Of a stretch of 64,000 nucleotides of DNA, positions 11,267-21,899 are shown one piece after another. The notes beneath the pieces are model-generated. The model worked only from the letters and a program-made list of their open reading frames with translations. It had not been told where the DNA came from and searched no databases. The stretch's first letter is position 1. The number at the start of each line of letters is the position of its first letter. The translations under genes and the position numbers were made by a program. The DNA is taken from contig JAMJFZ010001730.1 of NCBI GenBank assembly GCA_026225945.1, positions 37,501 through 101,500 of the forward strand, given 5' to 3'. The DNA is from Cricetomys ansorgei. Taxonomy: Eukaryota > Chordata > Mammalia > Rodentia > Nesomyidae.

Positions 11267-11680
11267 GATTACAGGCTCCATCAGAGCCTACAGACATGCA
11301 GTTTGAAAGATAGTTTTGAGCCCTGTTTCCATTTTCTCCTTGGGGGAGTGAGTAGATGGGAGGGGAGGCGAGTGAGTAAAAGGAGGGACAAAGAGACTCA
11401 GCGATGACTCCCACTGGAAGGCACCCCTTTCCAGCCACCCTGACCCCTGCCTCTTCTTTCAATTTGAGTGTCCAAACTCACCAATGCCTCATTCCTGGAG
11501 GCTCCACAGGAAACTGAATGCAATGTCCCTCAGCCTGAATGCAATGTCAGCATGAGCGCTGGTAAGGGGTGGCTGAGTGCTAGGTCAGGGTGGGCAGAAC
11601 CAGGGAGACAGGTGAGAAGTGTTAACATCCTGGAGTGAGCAGCAGCATCCAGGCTGGGGATGCCTCCAGGTGACGCCAGC

Positions 11681-12185
11681 TGTGTTAGTATATTAGTCAG
11701 GGTTCTCTGGAGGGACAGAACTGATAGAGTGTGTGTGTGTGTGTTTGTGTGTGTGTGTGACTTATTAGAGTTGCTTACAGGCTGTGGTCCTACTAGTCCA
11801 ACAATAGCTATCTACCAACTTAAGTCCAAGAATCCAGGAGTTGTTCATTTCACAAGGCTGGATGTCTCAGCTGGTCTTCAGCACACCCTGGAGTCACGAA
11901 GAAATAGGCTGTAATGCCAGTGAAAGAATGGACTTGCCAGCGAGAGTGAGAGTGAGCAGGCGAAGAAAAGCTTCCTTCTTCCACATCGGTCATTTATATA
12001 GACGGCCAGCAGGAGGTGTGGCCCAGATTAAAGGTAGATCTTCCCATCCCAAAAGATCTGAATTAAAGGTGGTTCTTCCCACTTCAAATGATTTAGTTAA
12101 GAAAATCCCTCACAAGTATACACAGCTGGTCGGGTTTAAGTTCATTTCAGATGTAGTCACGTGGACAGCAAGACTTGCCATTACA
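11681..12185 (-). mobile_element. rodent LTR, minus strand (MaLR-like)
   Basis: A TG...CA bounded copy of about 505 bp. It contains 'attagtcagggttctctgga', 'ggtgtggcccagattaaagg' and a terminal 'agacttgccattaca'. The flanks ccagc (11676-11680) and gcagc (12186-12190) match at 4 of 5 positions, as expected for a decayed 5-bp target duplication. A (GT)n run sits near 11729-11760. The subfamily is not assigned. Confidence 0.75.
11729..11760. repeat. (GT)n microsatellite
   Basis: GT run with one interruption, inside the LTR copy. Confidence 0.9.
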
Positions 12186-12789
12186 GCAGCAGACCCAGTG
12201 TTCAGGTTCTTTTCCAGGGAGTAGTAGCAAAAATTATGCTTCCTCTCTGATAAGCCATGCACCCTCTTTGGGGCCTTTATGGCTTCTTTCAAATGACTGG
12301 GCTTGCCCCCTTCATGATTGGAGCTTCTAACCCCACCCCACACTTCTCTACTTCTCCTGGGTGTTCCCACCCCCTTTGATACCCTCACCGGTTGCTTCCC
12401 CAACCTTGGCTTAGTTAACCCGAGCTCATGTACCTCTGGTCTGCATAGGCATACTAGACTCAGCCTCACTCCCTCCTGTGGGCCTCAGGCTGCCTTCAGC
12501 TCTCCTGGCAAGGTCCTCCTCTGTCCCTTTCTGGCTCTGGAGAGGATAACAGCATCTATTCAGATGTATGACCCCAGGAGAGTATGGGCTCTGCCTCCCC
12601 TTTGCCCTCCATGACCAATGCTCCCCAAACCCTGTCGATTTGACACACAGCCCTGTCAGTTTCTTTGGCTTAGCTCCAGGCTGCCACCTGGGCCTGTCCC
12701 TTTCCTGGATAAATACAGTGCCTATCTAACTTCCCTCCACACATGCCCTGAGGCCCCTTGTGATCTGTTCTCCACCTGCTGCCTGAACC

Positions 12790-13115
12790 ATGGTGCTAGA
12801 ATAAAGCAGGTCAGGTCGTATTAGCAGCCATGGCCTTACAAGCTAACAGTCATTTCTCATTAGTTTGGAGTTGAAGGCCCAGGTCCCTAGCGCCACATAA
12901 GCTTCCTTCTACCCTGGCCCAGAACGCTTGCATATGCCAGCTCCTAAACCTACAATGATCTTCCTACCCTCTCCCTGTAATTACCTCTTATTCATCCTCC
13001 AGACTGTGCTTTGAATGTCAAGGAGACCTACCTTGACCTCCCTAACTAGGTCAGCTTCTTCTCTGTCCCTAAAGTGCCTGCCATTCATAATGCCAGCCTC
13101 AGCTAAGACTAGCCA
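12790..13115 (+). mobile_element. L2 LINE 3' fragment (old)
   Basis: The sequence resembles an L2 3' end: 'ccctggcccagaacgcttgc', 'tcatcctccagactgtgctt' and 'aaggagacctaccttgacct' correspond to the usual order in old L2 copies. Confidence 0.5.
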
Positions 13116-13269
13116 TTTACTGGTGCATTCATAGGACTAACTTTTGTCTTCCCTTCTAGACTGTCGGGAGTCAGCCTGGTGCCCAACAGAGCGGGGGCTC
13201 AATGAGGAATGACTGAATGGATACATCAATGAGAAGAATGAGTGGATAAATGGATGAATGAATTCAAGC

Positions 13270-14085
13270 AGGCAGAGAGGGCCTACACCCTAACACCCAC
13301 ATCCTGTCTGCACCGGTTGGGGGCCCAGGTGTAATCAGAAGGGCCTTCCTCTCCCCCAGTCAGCATCCTCTTTCCCACCTCTGGGTCTCTGATCCTCTAA
13401 CTGATGGCTATCTTCCCACCACATCCCACTAAACTTTACCCCTTGCAAAGCTTAGCCACCGAGAGGAAGGCCGGAAGCTTCTCTTCAGTCAGATAGGCAA
13501 CTCCCTCAATTCCATATGGCCCAGAAGTTTCTCGTGGATGGCACTCAAGCAGTAAAAGTATATATTCTGGTCATATTTCTAGAAACAGATGCTACCCATT
13601 CACGGTGTGTGTGGTGGGAGGATGGGGGCCTCAGAAATTCTAAATGCTGCCCGACCTATTGAACTCAAGCATCACTCTATGGTGAAATTCCCAGGGAATC
13701 AATCAACTGGGAAATTCTCCAAGCACGCACAGCAGGGCAGATCCCCAGCTACCTACAGCTGGAGTACCTGGACATTGTCACTCACTCCAGGAGGGCCCAT
13801 CATCTTTGTTTGAAGAGGTAACTTTAAGAACTAAGCAGAGAAGAGAGGTCAAGTTGGAACCAGCTTAGAAGGCAGACAGCACATCTGCAGCCTCTGAGGA
13901 CCTGGTGTGACACCAAAGACAAGAATCAGGGCAGTCTCTATGGGGAGGGGAGATACCAAGCCTCTGTGTTACCATCCATGAGTCCCCAGAGCCCTGGACA
14001 GTGCTGAGGGATGCACTGTCATGTGAACTGTGCAGTGACAAAGTAGCCAGGCCAGGAAGAACTTTTGAACTCTTCTAGTCCACTC
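13270..14085. other. unique sequence, no gene seen
   Basis: No convincing exon or young repeat. Old mammalian repeat debris is possible at the edges. Confidence 0.35.
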
Positions 14086-14150
14086 CACAATAAGTAGAGA
14101 AACTGAGGCCAAAGAGGGAAATGGATTTGCTCTGGCAAATAAATAACTTA
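14085..14150 (-). mobile_element. MIR fragment, minus strand
   Basis: The phrase 'agagaaactgaggccaaaga' is the reverse of the MIR 3' core ('cctcagtttcctc'). Confidence 0.5.
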
Positions 14151-14306
14151 CTGGGGGCCATCCAGACCAGCGTGAGACCATGCCTCAAAAAACAACGTGG
14201 GTGGTGTCCTGATTGCCCTCTGCCTTACACCCTACACATACACATGCACACATGTGCAACTGCAAACAATATGCGCGCACGCACGCACACATACAGACAC
14301 ACACAA
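14150..14306 (+). mobile_element. SINE tail with CA repeat
   Basis: 'ccagaccagcgtgagaccat' and 'gcctcaaaaaac' look like the tail of a B1-like or B4-like copy, followed by 'gccctctgccttacac' and an alternating CA/CG tract. Confidence 0.45.
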
Positions 14307-14339
14307 TCCTGGAAATTATTATTGCTTACATGGAACAAC

Positions 14340-15055
14340 AGAACCCTTTAAATGTTCCCCCTCCCAGAACTCCATGTCTTCTCTGACCACTGGACATAGC
14401 AAAAGGGTCCCCAGGTGAGGTCAAGGTGACAGTACCCCTACTGTAATTGGCTCAGGAAAGAATAGATCTAGAGAGAGCCTGTTGTACATGCTGTAGTGTG
14501 GAATCCATTTGGCTACTTTTTAGGATGGAGGTACAGCCAAGCTCAAGGCCAATGCCGTCATGGTCTGGGATCTTAGGAGGGATGGCCAGCTCCTTTAGGC
14601 CCAGTGACACGCCTGGTTTGCAATTGAATTGGCAGTGACTAACACCGCATAACAGCTACAGTAAAACAGATCATGGGAAATGTAATGGTCCATGGTCAGC
14701 AATCACTGGATTATTTATGTCATTCCTGCCTCTTCAGAATTCTCTGTACCTCTTCCCCCAGCACTGCAGCCCTGGTCTGGCTGTCTGCAGGCTGCTGAAT
14801 AATAGGACCACAAAGAGACAGAGACCCAAGAGCACAAGAGGCTGGAGGTTTCTGAATAACCATGGGAGAGAGCAGGCAATGGCTTCATTTTATAGCTGCC
14901 AAATTAAGGGCTCTCTTCCCTGAACTGACAGCAACATAAGTTTGTGTTGTTCTTTTAGTTCACTGATAATCTCCATATCCTTCCCCTCTGAAGTAGGAAT
15001 GATATGATCTCCCTCCCAGGTTCCACTCGGGGTCAAAACTGTGAACAACTGGAGC
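14340..15055. other. unique sequence, no gene seen
   Basis: No supported feature. Short frames only. Confidence 0.35.
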
Positions 15056-15056
15056 C

Positions 15057-15135
15057 AAAGCAAAAAACAAAAACAAATAAACAAGCAAAAAACCCAAAAA
15101 ACAAAAACATGCACACACATGCACACACAGGAGGA
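15057..15135. repeat. A-rich low-complexity tract
   Basis: Interrupted (CAAAAA)n ending in a CA/GCACAC tract. Confidence 0.85.
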
Positions 15136-15699
15136 AGAACTTGTGAAATAAAACAGGGAATCCAGCAGGCATTTCAGCAATGTGGCTTTCCCAACATCCC
15201 CGAATGAGCAGGGAGAAAATGAAGAAGAATGGCACAGAGGAATGGTACTTGGTCTGTCCTGCGGTATGCATTTCTATCATCCATGTTTCTCAGACACAGT
15301 TGATACCTAGGAGCCTGGTGTTTCAGAACACAGAAGTCCTGCTGGCTGATACATGAGTTTTCCCACACACTATTTTGAACTGCTACATAATGGTAGTCAG
15401 TCCCAGAGATGCTCAGAGGACGGGAAGCCACATCCATGCCCCTGTGTGCCTCCTTAGGGACAGTTGAATTGTCTTGGAAGGGCTCCTTACATACTGATTA
15501 GTCTCTGCAATTTTGGCTCTCAATTCATAATTCAGAAGACTGAATCCTCGTTACACTTCTTCTTATTAAACTACTTTCACTTCTTTTTAAAAAAGTAATT
15601 CCCTATATTTACCACAATTTTGTTAATACTTATTAGAAATTTTAACATGTTCTTAAATACCAACATTATGACTATTTTTAATTTTTATAAACTAATTAA

Positions 15700-15900
15700 T
15701 GGCTCTAATTTTATGTATATGTGTGCCTGAGTATATGACTAGCATTGCTTGCCTGCAGGTGTCCACTGAGGCCAGAAGAGGGCATCAGATTCCCTGGAAG
15801 TAGAGTAAGGCACTGGTGTGGGTGCTGGGAACCAAACCTGGGTCTTCTGAGAGAACAGCAGCAATTACCCTTAACCACTGAACCATCTCCCCAGCTCTTA
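15700..15900 (-). mobile_element. B3-type SINE, minus strand
   Basis: Contains 'ggccagaagagggcatcaga', 'tgggtgctgggaaccaaacc' and 'accactgaaccatctcccca', the reverse-oriented B3/B2 head. Confidence 0.9.
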
Positions 15901-15967
15901 ATTTTTACTTTTGTTCGTAGTCACACTGATTGTAATGTTGTATTAGTCCCTGATTATACTTCATTTA

Positions 15968-16052
15968 ACACACACACACACACACACTTGCAATCCTCCT
16001 GCCTCAGCTTCCCAGGTGCTATCATTATCAGCTGTGCCACCATGCCGGCTAG
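15968..16052 (-). mobile_element. (CA)n plus B1 fragment, minus strand
   Basis: A CA run (about 15968-15988) is followed by 'caatcctcctgcctcagctt' and 'gtgccaccatgccggc', the reverse of the B1 5' half. Confidence 0.75.
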
Positions 16053-16226
16053 TCCTATTATCTTTAATGTGCAGTTTGGAGGAATTTAAAAATTTGGAGA
16101 GTTCATAGACCCAACCTTCTGTACAAAAAACGAATAATGGGTGCTAATTTTTTGAAAGAGAGGGTATTATAGCCATAAAAACAAAAACAGATCGCCATAG
16201 CAGGAAGAAGGAACAAGTAGGAGATA

Positions 16227-16240
16227 AAAGATTTTTAGAA
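16227..16240. repeat. target-site duplication, left copy
   Basis: AAAGATTTTTAGAA, identical to 16400-16413 on the other side of the B1 insertion. Confidence 0.9.
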
Positions 16241-16399
16241 AGCTGGGTCTGCTGGCGCATACCCTTAATCCCAGCACTCAGGAGGCTGTGGCAGAGGCTG
16301 GCGTACCTCTGAGTTCCAGCCAGCCTACTCTACAAACTGAGTTTCAGGACAGCCAGGGCTACACAGAGAAACCCTGTCTCAGGGGGAGAAAAAGGGGAG
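16241..16399 (+). mobile_element. B1 SINE with perfect target-site duplication
   Basis: Near-full B1: 'cccttaatcccagcactcag', 'gacagccagggctacacaga' and 'aaccctgtctc' with a purine tail. The 14-bp flank AAAGATTTTTAGAA occurs at 16227-16240 and again at 16400-16413 without mismatch. This marks a clean, relatively recent retroposition. Confidence 0.95.
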
Positions 16400-16413
16400 A
16401 AAGATTTTTAGAA
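16400..16413. repeat. target-site duplication, right copy
   Basis: AAAGATTTTTAGAA, identical to 16227-16240. Confidence 0.9.
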
Positions 16414-16809
16414 ATTAAAATTTTGTTGGTGAAAATGAAGAGAATCGTAAAAGACCTGGAAGGCAAGAAAGGATCAATAAAGTCAAGGAAATATCTTAGA
16501 ATATAGATTAAATGTCCAAGTGATCTTTTTAAAGGGGGAAGATAAAGGGGGTGAAGTGGATCCCAGAAAGCCAGTACCCAACTGACAAGCATTTCCTGGG
16601 AGACTTCCAAGTCTTTGAAGAGGAGCCATCAGATGATAAGGAAAATCCCCCAGTGCTGATGAAAGGGGGGAATTTTCCAGTTAAAGGTGACCACTGTATT
16701 ATGGAAACTTTTTTGGTTTCATCTGATAGAAACCCAAATGCAAGGGCTCAGAGAAAGAAATCAATACATTGGTTATTCTAGCTTCGGTCCAGAGACCAAA
16801 TGTGGAAAT

Positions 16810-16925
16810 TCCCTCCCTCCCTTCCTCTTTCCCTCCTCTCCCTGTCTTTTCTCCCTCTTTTCCCCTTCCCCCTCCTTCTCTCTCTCTTCTCCCCTCCCTC
16901 TCCCTTCCCCACTACCCTGTCTTGT
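16810..16925. repeat. polypyrimidine tract
   Basis: About 115 bp of almost pure C and T on this strand. The opposite strand is a purine mirror-like tract. Open frames here are compositional. Confidence 0.9.
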
Positions 16926-17430
16926 CTCTCTAAGTTAGCTACCCAAGCAGGTTCTCGGTCATTTTGGCTAAGACAGACTTCCAGCTTCTCTCCACCCTTG
17001 CACAGAGCCTCCCTGGCCCCCAGAGTGGAAGAGTCTTGTTTCCCAGCATTATGATCAGTGTTCAAAAAAGTTCTCTAATTGGCAGGGTTCTGGTCACATG
17101 TTCCCTCCCTACACCCATCTCAGGCTGCAGAGACACAGTGTTCTGAGGCCTACACTGTGGAAGAGAATGGAGGGACTCTTCCTTAGCAACATCGTCAGGA
17201 TCTCACCAGTGAGTGCACTGTGACAGTTCCCAAGGGGAAGGGAAGCAAACTAAAGCAGGAGCAATAGCTACCTCCTGTTTTCTCTGAGTTGAACAGGTGT
17301 AAAGCAAAAAAGACACACACTTAATGGACCAGGAAGTTTCTTGGACTCTATCCAATCAAGAAGAAGTCTTAAAACTTCTCAAGGAAAAAAACTTAGGATA
17401 GCTGAAGAGAAACCTCTATCAAACTAGCTT
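16926..17430. other. unique sequence, no gene seen
   Basis: No recognised repeat or exon. Confidence 0.35.
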
Positions 17431-17435
17431 CTGGG

Positions 17436-17760
17436 GCCTAGGGAGATGGCTCAGTCAATAAGGTGCTTACTGGGCTAATGCTTGATCCCCAGAACCCACA
17501 TTTAAAAAGCCATGCATGATGGTGCATGCCTGTAATCCCAGCAATGAAGAGGAGGAGATGTGAGGATCACTGAGCCTTACTAGCCAGCTAGTCTAGCCAA
17601 ATCAGCAAGCACAGGGCTCATGAGAAACCCTCTTCCACAAAGGAAGGTGAACAGTGATTGTGGAGACACCTGACATTGACTTCTGGCCTCTACATGCATG
17701 CCCACATATGTGCAGGTATACCAGGGTGGGTTGATGCTCTTACACACACACACACACACC
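17436..17760 (+). mobile_element. B4/RSINE1-type SINE with CA tail
   Basis: The head 'gggcctagggagatggctca' leads to a B1-like 'tgcatgcctgtaatcccagc', then 'gacttctggcctctaca' and a terminal (CA)n. Confidence 0.85.
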
Positions 17761-17924
17761 ACAATGGGTGAGGAGAGCTAGCCATTGATTTCATATGCAA
17801 TGGAGCTTTCTAGAAGGTGGCAAAGCAATGTTAACAGTTTATTTGGTAGCGACAGCACTTAGAGTCTCTTATTCAAGTACAAGGACCTGCTCTCTTCACC
17901 ATGACTGGTTGTTGGTTTCTGTAT

Positions 17925-18420
17925 TAGTCACTATCTATGGTAAACAGAAACTTTTCTGATGAGAGAGTTGAGAAATATGTTAATCTATGGATAAAATGAC
18001 AAGTAATTAAGAATTAGTTTGATACAGAATAATTGCAGTAAGGTTTCCCGTAGGGCCTATGACTTGTGGCCTGATAATAGTGCCAGGTATGGGTAGCATC
18101 TTGTGAAGCGGGACTAAAATCTGATCATAAAGTGATTGGTTACTCCCATGATGTTCATGCCACTATTGCACTGGTGGCCATTTCATATCAGGACAGTTAT
18201 TATAGCTCTCAAGGTTCATAATCAAGGAAGACTGATACTTATTCTCCTCCTCTGGTAGGCTGCATAGCATCTTCCAGCACTATGAAAGCTAGCTAGTAGG
18301 GATGGAACTTCCAAGTGAGTACCTGGGTAAGGGATAAGGGGCTGAGGAGAATTGGGGGAGAAGGGCAATATGATCAAAACACATATGAAATACTCAATTA
18401 ATTTTAAAAATGAGAAAATA
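17925..18420 (+). mobile_element. L1 3' end (Lx-like)
   Basis: The 3' part contains 'gagaagggcaatatgatcaa' and 'aaatactcaattaa', hallmarks of old rodent Lx L1 3' UTRs. The upstream 'ttccagcactatgaaagcta' also fits that UTR. There is no intact ORF. Confidence 0.7.
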
Positions 18421-18850
18421 ATAAGTACAGGGGCCTAGTGGAGATAATTTTTTAAGACTAGGGGCTCCAAGTTACTTGTTTCACCTGCCTACCACATTGG
18501 ATACATTTCTTGAAAGAAATCCTTAAGGATATGCACTGGCAAGATGAAAACCAGCTCTAGGGAAGAGGAAGAGTAAAAAACATTTACAGTTAACTCAAGA
18601 AGACAATAAAAAAGGAGTGTTAGTAGGACAACTTTGCAGATGGCATACTAAGTAGTTAGCTCCAAATAAAGCAAGAAATTACAGGACCCAATGAAGAGTG
18701 ACCTGGAGGAGAAAATAGGGCCACCCAAATCTTGCAAGAAGCTGCACTGCTAAAGGTGCCATAAAAGCAAAACATGGGACGCCCTGAGCACCAAGGAAAG
18801 GACAAGTCAGGAAGTCCTTGGAATAACTATGGGCACTCAATAGAAAGACA
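18421..18850. other. unique sequence, no gene seen
   Basis: AT-moderate sequence, no supported feature. Confidence 0.35.
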
Positions 18851-18854
18851 CTTT

Positions 18855-19036
18855 TGGAGTCGTAAGACGATGGTTCAGAGGGTGAAAGCACTTGCCACCA
18901 AAACTGACAACTGGAGTTTGATCCCCAGGACCCACGACAGAGGGACTCTCACAGGTTCTCCTCCGACTTCCACATGTGCACTGTGGTTGAATTGTACAAC
19001 CAACCCCCTCCACTGAGGCACACAATAAATACCTGT
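18855..19036 (+). mobile_element. B3/B2-type SINE
   Basis: Shows 'gatggttcagagggtgaaag', 'cacttgcca' and 'gatccccaggacccacgaca', followed by 'ttctcctccgacttccacat'. Confidence 0.8.
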
Positions 19037-19447
19037 AATCAAAATGTTTGCAAGAGCCACTGTCTCCAGAGATATAAAGGATGTCATATCATAGCAAGAT
19101 TCTTACCCATGCATTCCACCCATTACATTGTGGGGTGCCATACACCCTCTCAGTGCACAGAACCAGCCCACCCAGCATCACGTAAAGTAGGGGAAAACAA
19201 ATGGTGCTTTGAATTCCAACATCACAGTTGGTTTTTTTTTTATTGAGAACAGGTGGGAAGTGCTTCCCCAACTTAGGTCAGTTCCTTTTGAAAGTGATTG
19301 ATATTTCAATACTGTTCCTGATGGTTTATCCTGATCGTGGGCTAAGCTTTTCATAGTATTTTATCAGGAATATATGAGGTCTATCCCTTTGTATTATGAG
19401 TTCTATATTACAGTATTCATCTAACCAAAAATCAAAAATATTGAGAG

Positions 19448-19655
19448 GGGGGCTGGAGAGATGATTCAGCAGTTAAGAGCACTGACTGCTCTTACAGAGG
19501 ACCTGAGTCCGTTCCCAGCACACATATCTGGCAGCTCACAACCATGGATTACTACAGCTCCATGGGATCTGATGCCCTCTTCTGGCATATACCTTGAGTA
19601 CTGCACACATGTGGTATGTATATGCTCAGGCATACTCACATAAACATACGTTTTT
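19448..19655 (+). mobile_element. B2 SINE
   Basis: Nearly complete: 'gggctggagagatgattcag', 'gagcactgactgctctta', 'ctgatgccctcttctggc' and an A-rich end. It is among the better preserved B2 copies in the window. Confidence 0.92.
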
Positions 19656-19806
19656 TAAAAATTATTCAGAAGAAAGAGATGAATCTCTACTGAGCACATG
19701 CAGAGTTTTGTCTCCTCCTTAAGCAACACAATAGAACAACTATTGACAGAACAATTGTATTATGTTGGATATGCTAAGTAATCTAGAGATCAAAGATATA
19801 AACACG

Positions 19807-20020
19807 TATGGGAGGGGCTAGGGCCACAGCTCAGATGGTGGAGTGTTTGTCTAGTGCTCATGAAGCAGATGGCTCCATCCTCAGCCCCCCTCCACATAAA
19901 CCAGGTACGGTAGTGCTCACCTGTAATCCTAGCATCAGGAGTGGAAGGAGGAAGATCAGAAGTCCAAGCCATCCCTCGCTACATAGCAAGACTGAGGCTA
20001 GCCTGAGCTTTATGGGAGTA
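19807..20020 (+). mobile_element. ID-B1 dimer SINE
   Basis: An ID-like 'ccacagctcagatggtggag' is joined to a B1-like 'ctcacctgtaatcctagcat' and 'gctacatagcaagactgagg'. Confidence 0.8.
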
Positions 20021-20049
20021 TACATATACGAGGATATATATACAGACAG

Positions 20050-20640
20050 AGTACGTGTACAAATGACATCATTTTATATATTAAATATAAACATCCTTGG
20101 ACTTTGGTGTCCAAGGGAGTCTCAGAGCCAGCCTCCTGCAGATAATAAGGAAAGAGGGCATGTAGATAAATTAGTCTGTTTATTTCTCTAGGGATAAGTT
20201 ATATTTCATTTTTATGTGAAAATACTGAGTTCTCCCTTAACTAACAACTACTTCAATACACACAACATAAAACATCATGACTTTAATGTCTTACTTCCTC
20301 CAAGGTTAAAAAAAAAAACAAAAACAAACTAGAAACTGTACGAAAACTCTTATTTTGAAAAGAAAAATCCAAGTTTGCCTGTTTTTCATCTCCAATCTCA
20401 GGTTCTTTTTATTCTGCTATTGAACAGACAGAGCTAACTGCAGGCACCTTTGTCCTGAATTATTATCTCCAAACAATGAGATTTTAAGGTAGGGCAATTG
20501 CGACTCTTTGTAATATTTTTATGAATTTTCATATTTTCTCCCATAAACTTCTAGAATTCTTGTTGTAAGAATGAGAGTGGCTATAAGAAGAAAATAAAAG
20601 TGTGGCTATTCACACTGATGTAGAGACCCATCTCATATAT
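20050..20640. other. AT-rich unique sequence
   Basis: No gene or definite repeat family; a short (AT)n run lies at about 20635-20646. Confidence 0.35.
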
Positions 20641-20651
20641 ATATATGTGTT

Positions 20652-20843
20652 TTTCAAGTTAAAAGTTTCTTTATTTTTATTTTATGTGTATGGGTGTCTT
20701 GCCTGTGTGTATGTCTGTGCACCACGTGTGTGCAGTGCCTTCAGAGGCCAGAAGAGGACCCCCTGACGCTGGCGTTACAGATGGTTGTGAGCTGCCATGT
20801 GGGTACCAGTACTCTTAACCACTGAGCTGTCTCTCCAGCCCCT
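20652..20843 (-). mobile_element. B3-type SINE, minus strand
   Basis: 'ttttattttatgtgtatggg', 'aggccagaagaggac' and 'accactgagctgtctctcca' give a nearly complete reverse copy. Confidence 0.93.
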
Positions 20844-21058
20844 TTCTAGGATACACTTCAAAATCAAAACATCAAAGGATGAGTATTATTCTTAGTATGT
20901 GTGTGTGAGTTGGGAAACAATAGTGATCACTAGGGAATGGAGTGCAGGAACCTGTCCACTCCTTGTCCATAGAAGGACAAGCCAGCTACTGTATTTATTT
21001 GCTTTCATTCTGGTTTGTACTTTCGCAATGTTCATAGAGTAGTTCATAATTTAGAATA

Positions 21059-21155
21059 TTTGTGTGTGTGTGTGTATGTGTGTGTGTGTAAGTGTGTGTG
21101 TGTGTGTGTATGTGTGTGTGTGTATGTGTGTGTGTGTATGTGTGTGTGTATAAGT

Positions 21156-21203
<48 letters not shown>

Positions 21204-21204
21204 A
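21059..21204. repeat. (GT)n-(GA)n composite microsatellite
   Basis: About 120 bp of GT with TGTA/TAAG interruptions leads into about 12 GA units and a short AAG run. Confidence 0.95.
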
Positions 21205-21224
21205 GAAGAATCAACAGAAGGTGT

Positions 21225-21259
21225 TTTCTATCATTCTCAACTTATTTTTTGAGACAGGG
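21225..21259 (-). mobile_element. B4-like SINE, minus strand, left part
   Basis: The 'cttattttttgagacaggg' start of a reverse-oriented B4. It is interrupted at 21259 by an LTR and resumes at 21680. Confidence 0.75.
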
Positions 21260-21674
21260 TGTGCTGGTTAGTTTTATGTCAACTTGACGCAATCTAAAGT
21301 CATCTGAGAGGAGGAGCCTCATTTAAGAAGATACTTCCATAAGATCAGGCTGTAGGCTTGCCTGTAAGGCAATTTCTTAATTAGTGATTGATGGTGGAGG
21401 GCCCAGTCCATTGTGGGTGGTGCCATCCCCGGGCTGCTGGTCCTGGGTTCTATAAGAAAGCAGGCTGAGCAAGCCATGAGGAGCAAGACAGTAAGCAGCA
21501 CCCTCCATGGCCTCTGTCAGCTCCTGCCTCCAGGTCTCTGTGCTGCTTGAGTTCCTGCCCTGGCTTCTTGGGGTGATGAACTGTGGTGTGGAAGAGTAAG
21601 ATGAATAAACCCTTTCCTCCCCAACTTGATTTTTGGTCATGGTGTTTCATCGTAGCAATAGAAACCCTGAGACA
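21260..21674 (+). mobile_element. solo LTR with exact 5-bp target duplication
   Basis: A 415-bp element begins TGTGCTGG and ends CTGAGACA. It is flanked by CAGGG at 21255-21259 and at 21675-21679, and splits a B4. Internal signatures are 'atgtcaacttgac', 'ctataagaaagcaggctgag' and the AATAAA-bearing 'agatgaataaaccctttcct'. TG...CA ends, a 5-bp duplication and an AATAAA near the end are what an ERVL/MaLR-type LTR should show. The subfamily is not assigned. This copy is the reference for several more diverged ones here. Confidence 0.85.
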
Positions 21675-21890
21675 CAGGGTCACTCACTGAATCTCGAGCT
21701 CACTGCTGGAGCTAGACCGGCTGCTGGCTACCCAGCAAGAACCTGGGATCCTCCTGTCTCTGCTTTCATTCTTTTATCTCACCAGTACAATGCTGGAATT
21801 AGAGGCATATGGTGCCATGCCAGCTTTTACATAGACACTGCAGATCGGAACTCGGGTGCTCATGCTTGGTCAGCAACTACCTGACTAACA
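21675..21890 (-). mobile_element. B4-like SINE, minus strand, right part
   Basis: Continues the copy interrupted by the LTR: removing the LTR and one CAGGG gives 'gagacagggtcactcactga', the normal B4 junction. Confidence 0.75.
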
Positions 21891-21899
21891 ACAGTCTCC

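Noticed and set aside
16810..16925. Coding frames over the polypyrimidine tract
   Set aside because: Leu/Ser/Pro runs are purely compositional.
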